DNA of 64,000 bases from Bacillus spizizenii TU-B-10 (GTDB lineage: Bacteria; Bacillota; Bacilli; Bacillales; Bacillaceae), in assembly GCF_000227465.1 (NCBI RefSeq), contig NC_016047.1:2708857-2772856 (forward strand), given 5' to 3'. The notes under the pieces are model-generated. The model was not told the origin of the DNA and ran no database searches. It saw nothing but the letters and a program-made list of their open reading frames with translations. A program made the translations under genes and the position numbers. The first letter of the stretch is position 1. Every line of letters starts with the position of its first letter. Below, one piece after another: positions 62,738-64,000 of this stretch.

Positions 62738-63070
62738 CTAGTCTTTTTTCTCAAGTCCGGTTGATGTATCCTGTATGTCTTTCTGTTCAGCATACAGTGT
62801 ATCTTCTTGTTTATGTATCGTCTCTTGTGATGTTTTGTTTTCTTTCCGCAACGCTTTTATTTCCCGCTTTAATTTCATCACCTGAAAAATGCCGGCAGAA
62901 AATACGATCAGCGCGCCCATTAAAACTGAGCCTAAAATGACAAGAATGAGCGGCCACTCCGATCTGCCAAACAGGTAATCAACTTCTACGGATCTTACAT
63001 TAATGACTGCAAAAATAGCGACAATTAAGGTAAAAATAAGTGCGAAAATTATTGTCCATTGTTTATTCAT
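62738..63070 (-). CDS. yrvD: LapA-family (DUF1049) membrane protein YrvD
   Basis: 110 residues with two membrane helices (about 5-25 and 40-62) and a cytoplasmic coiled coil (KLKREIKALRKENKTSQETI) ending in a charged tail. LapA-like domain; in other bacteria it assists lipopolysaccharide assembly, so the role in Bacillus is unknown. SD GGGGGAAAGAGA. Follows yrvC by 77 bp. Confidence 0.87.
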   Translation of the reverse strand: MNKQWTIIFALIFTLIVAIFAVINVRSVEVDYLFGRSEWPLILVILGSVLMGALIVFSAGIFQVMKLKREIKALRKENKTSQETIHKQEDTLYAEQKDIQDTSTGLEKKD

Positions 63071-63147
63071 TCTCTTTCCCCCAAAGTTTATTTACCTGAG
63101 GTAACTTTCCCTGTCAAGACTGGTTTTAAACATGACTTGACGCTCGG

Positions 63148-63645
63148 TCAAGCCTCAATTGCGGTTAATTTTTCCCGGATCAGTCTCTTCAGTCCGTTTC
63201 CATCACCGGACATCACAAGTGTATCACCTTCATCAATGACTGTTTCAGATCCCGGATTTAGTTGTTTATCCTGATTCTTCTTAATAATCGCGATGACCGT
63301 CACATGATATTCCTGCCTCGCATCCAAATCACCAATTGTATGATGAATAGCAGGCGCGCCCGTCTCTGCTTTACACCACTCTATGATTAAATCATCAAGG
63401 GCTGCCTCGACCCTTTCTAATTCTTTCGGTTTATATGCCATTCCGCCGAGAATTGCAGAAATCTGCCTCGCTTCAGCGTCATCAAACTGCACGGAGGCAA
63501 CACATTCTTCATGATCATTTTCGTCAAAATAGTACAGCTCTCTCCGGCCGTCATGATGAATGATAATTGAAATTTTATCGCAGTTTCTAGTAATGATTTC
63601 AACTTTATGCCCTATGCCCGGCAGCTGCGCTTCGCGAACCCTCAT
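63148..63645 (-). CDS. yrvC: TrkA-C/KhtT-like regulatory subunit of a K+/H+ antiporter
   Basis: 165 residues: an N-terminal KhtT-like domain (MRVREAQLPGIGHKVEIITR; RRELYYFDENDHEECV) and a C-terminal RCK_C/TrkA-C domain (about 75-160, ending VIDEGDTLVMSGDGNGLKRLI), which binds nucleotides such as c-di-AMP in related proteins. No antiporter membrane subunit is adjacent in the window. SD AGGAGGG. Likely operon with yrvD. Confidence 0.87.
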   Translation of the reverse strand: MRVREAQLPGIGHKVEIITRNCDKISIIIHHDGRRELYYFDENDHEECVASVQFDDAEARQISAILGGMAYKPKELERVEAALDDLIIEWCKAETGAPAIHHTIGDLDARQEYHVTVIAIIKKNQDKQLNPGSETVIDEGDTLVMSGDGNGLKRLIREKLTAIEA

Positions 63646-63725
63646 ATATAAACCCTCCTACATATCTGAAAACCAGTCACAAACACTCTTAACATCATTT
63701 ATATGTGTAAATGTAAGCGTATGTC

Positions 63726-63754
63726 ATTATAGCAAATGTCTATTTTAAGTTCAA
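63726..63754 (-). promoter_or_regulatory. Promoter of yrvC-yrvD
   Basis: Minus-strand TTGAAC (63749-63754), 17 bases, TATAAT (63726-63731), about 80 bp before the yrvC ATG. Confidence 0.85.
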
Positions 63755-63763
63755 CGAAACTTC

Positions 63764-63794
63764 AAAAACAGGCTGCCCTGCAAAGGACAGCCTG
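63764..63794 (-). terminator. Terminator of secDF
   Basis: AGGCTGTCC / GGGCAGCCT-type hairpin with one bulge and a T run on the minus strand, seven bases after the secDF stop. Confidence 0.88.
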
Positions 63795-63800
63795 AATTTT

Positions 63801-64000
63801 TTATTGCACCGAATCTTTTTTCAGTTCTTTTCCTTTCCATACAAGCCAAATTTGTGCGGCAATGTAGAGAGAGGAGTAAACGCCTGTTAACAGCCCGACC
63901 AATAAAGCGACTGAGAAGTTTGTAATCGAAGATGCTCCAAAGATGAGCAGTGTCACTACAACAATTACGACAGTTAATACAGTGTTAATTGAACGTGTAA
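63801..64000 (-). CDS. secDF: Protein-export membrane protein SecDF (C-terminal 66 codons)
   Basis: Only the 3' end is inside the window. Translation reads RSINTVLTVVIVVVTLLIFG, a second helix (NFSVALLVGLLTGVYSSLYIAAQIW) and a short basic tail ending LKKDSVQ. This is the last membrane region of the SecF half of SecDF (RSINT and GLLTGVYSS motifs), the proton-driven accessory subunit of the Sec translocase. The rest lies beyond base 64000. Confidence 0.9.
   Translation of the reverse strand, partial: TRSINTVLTVVIVVVTLLIFGASSITNFSVALLVGLLTGVYSSLYIAAQIWLVWKGKELKKDSVQ

Overview
This 64 kb window is chromosomal DNA of Bacillus subtilis or a very close relative. I recognise the gene order levG-F-E-D-levR / aapA / sigV-rsiV-oatA / cypB / yrhG-E / mccAB / greA-udk / alaS / recD2 / mnmA-cymR / 6S-1 RNA / aspS-hisS / relA-apt-recJ / secDF. 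Strong Shine-Dalgarno (SD) sequences, sigma-A promoters, two T-box leaders and SigV/LevR/CymR-type regulation all fit a low-GC Gram-positive rod. Names rest on recognising the proteins and their order; no database search was run.

Layout. 1-5.4 kb: the sigma-54/LevR-controlled fructose PTS (levDEFG, levG cut by the window edge) with a textbook -24/-12 promoter, a cre box and a large inverted repeat. 5.4-9.6 kb: an unrecognised ORF, the D-Ser/D-Ala/Gly permease aapA, and the divergent pair yrhP (exporter)/yrhO (TrmB-like regulator). 9.7-13.6 kb: the lysozyme-response locus sigV-rsiV-oatA, then yrhK. 13.8-18.4 kb: the self-sufficient fatty-acid P450 cypB, its TetR repressor with a perfect 20-bp palindromic operator, and a methyltransferase. 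18.5-19.4 kb: a cluster of very small ORFs around yrzI behind one strong promoter. 19.4-24.6 kb: a formate module (FocA-like yrhG, MpsC-like yrhF, formate dehydrogenase-like yrhE, yrhD); yrhG has a long structured leader.

24.6-28.5 kb: the methionine-to-cysteine operon yrrT-mtnN-mccA-mccB-yrhC behind a CymR-type box. 28.6-37 kb: yrzA, yrrS-pbpI, greA, udk, the tRNA wobble-uridine genes yrrMNO and mltG. 37-46.3 kb: yrzB-ruvX-yrzL, T-box-controlled alaS, yrrI, yrzQ, yrzR, yrrD, recD2, yrrB. 46.3-50.5 kb: thiouridylase mnmA, its cysteine desulfurase yrvO and the cysteine repressor cymR, with rarA divergent. 50.5-55.3 kb: tcdA, 6S-1 RNA (bsrA), aspS, hisS with T-box, small gene yrzK. 55.4-64 kb: cell-wall amidase yrvJ, dtd, relA, apt, recJ, yrvD, yrvC and the 3' end of secDF.

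Most of the window is conserved core genome. The less explained pieces are the ORF at 5774-6289, the small-ORF cluster at 18.5-19.4 kb, and the yrhG leader, whose alternative base pairings and full intrinsic terminator look like an undescribed attenuator or riboswitch. No CRISPR array, prophage, insertion sequence, tRNA or rRNA was seen.
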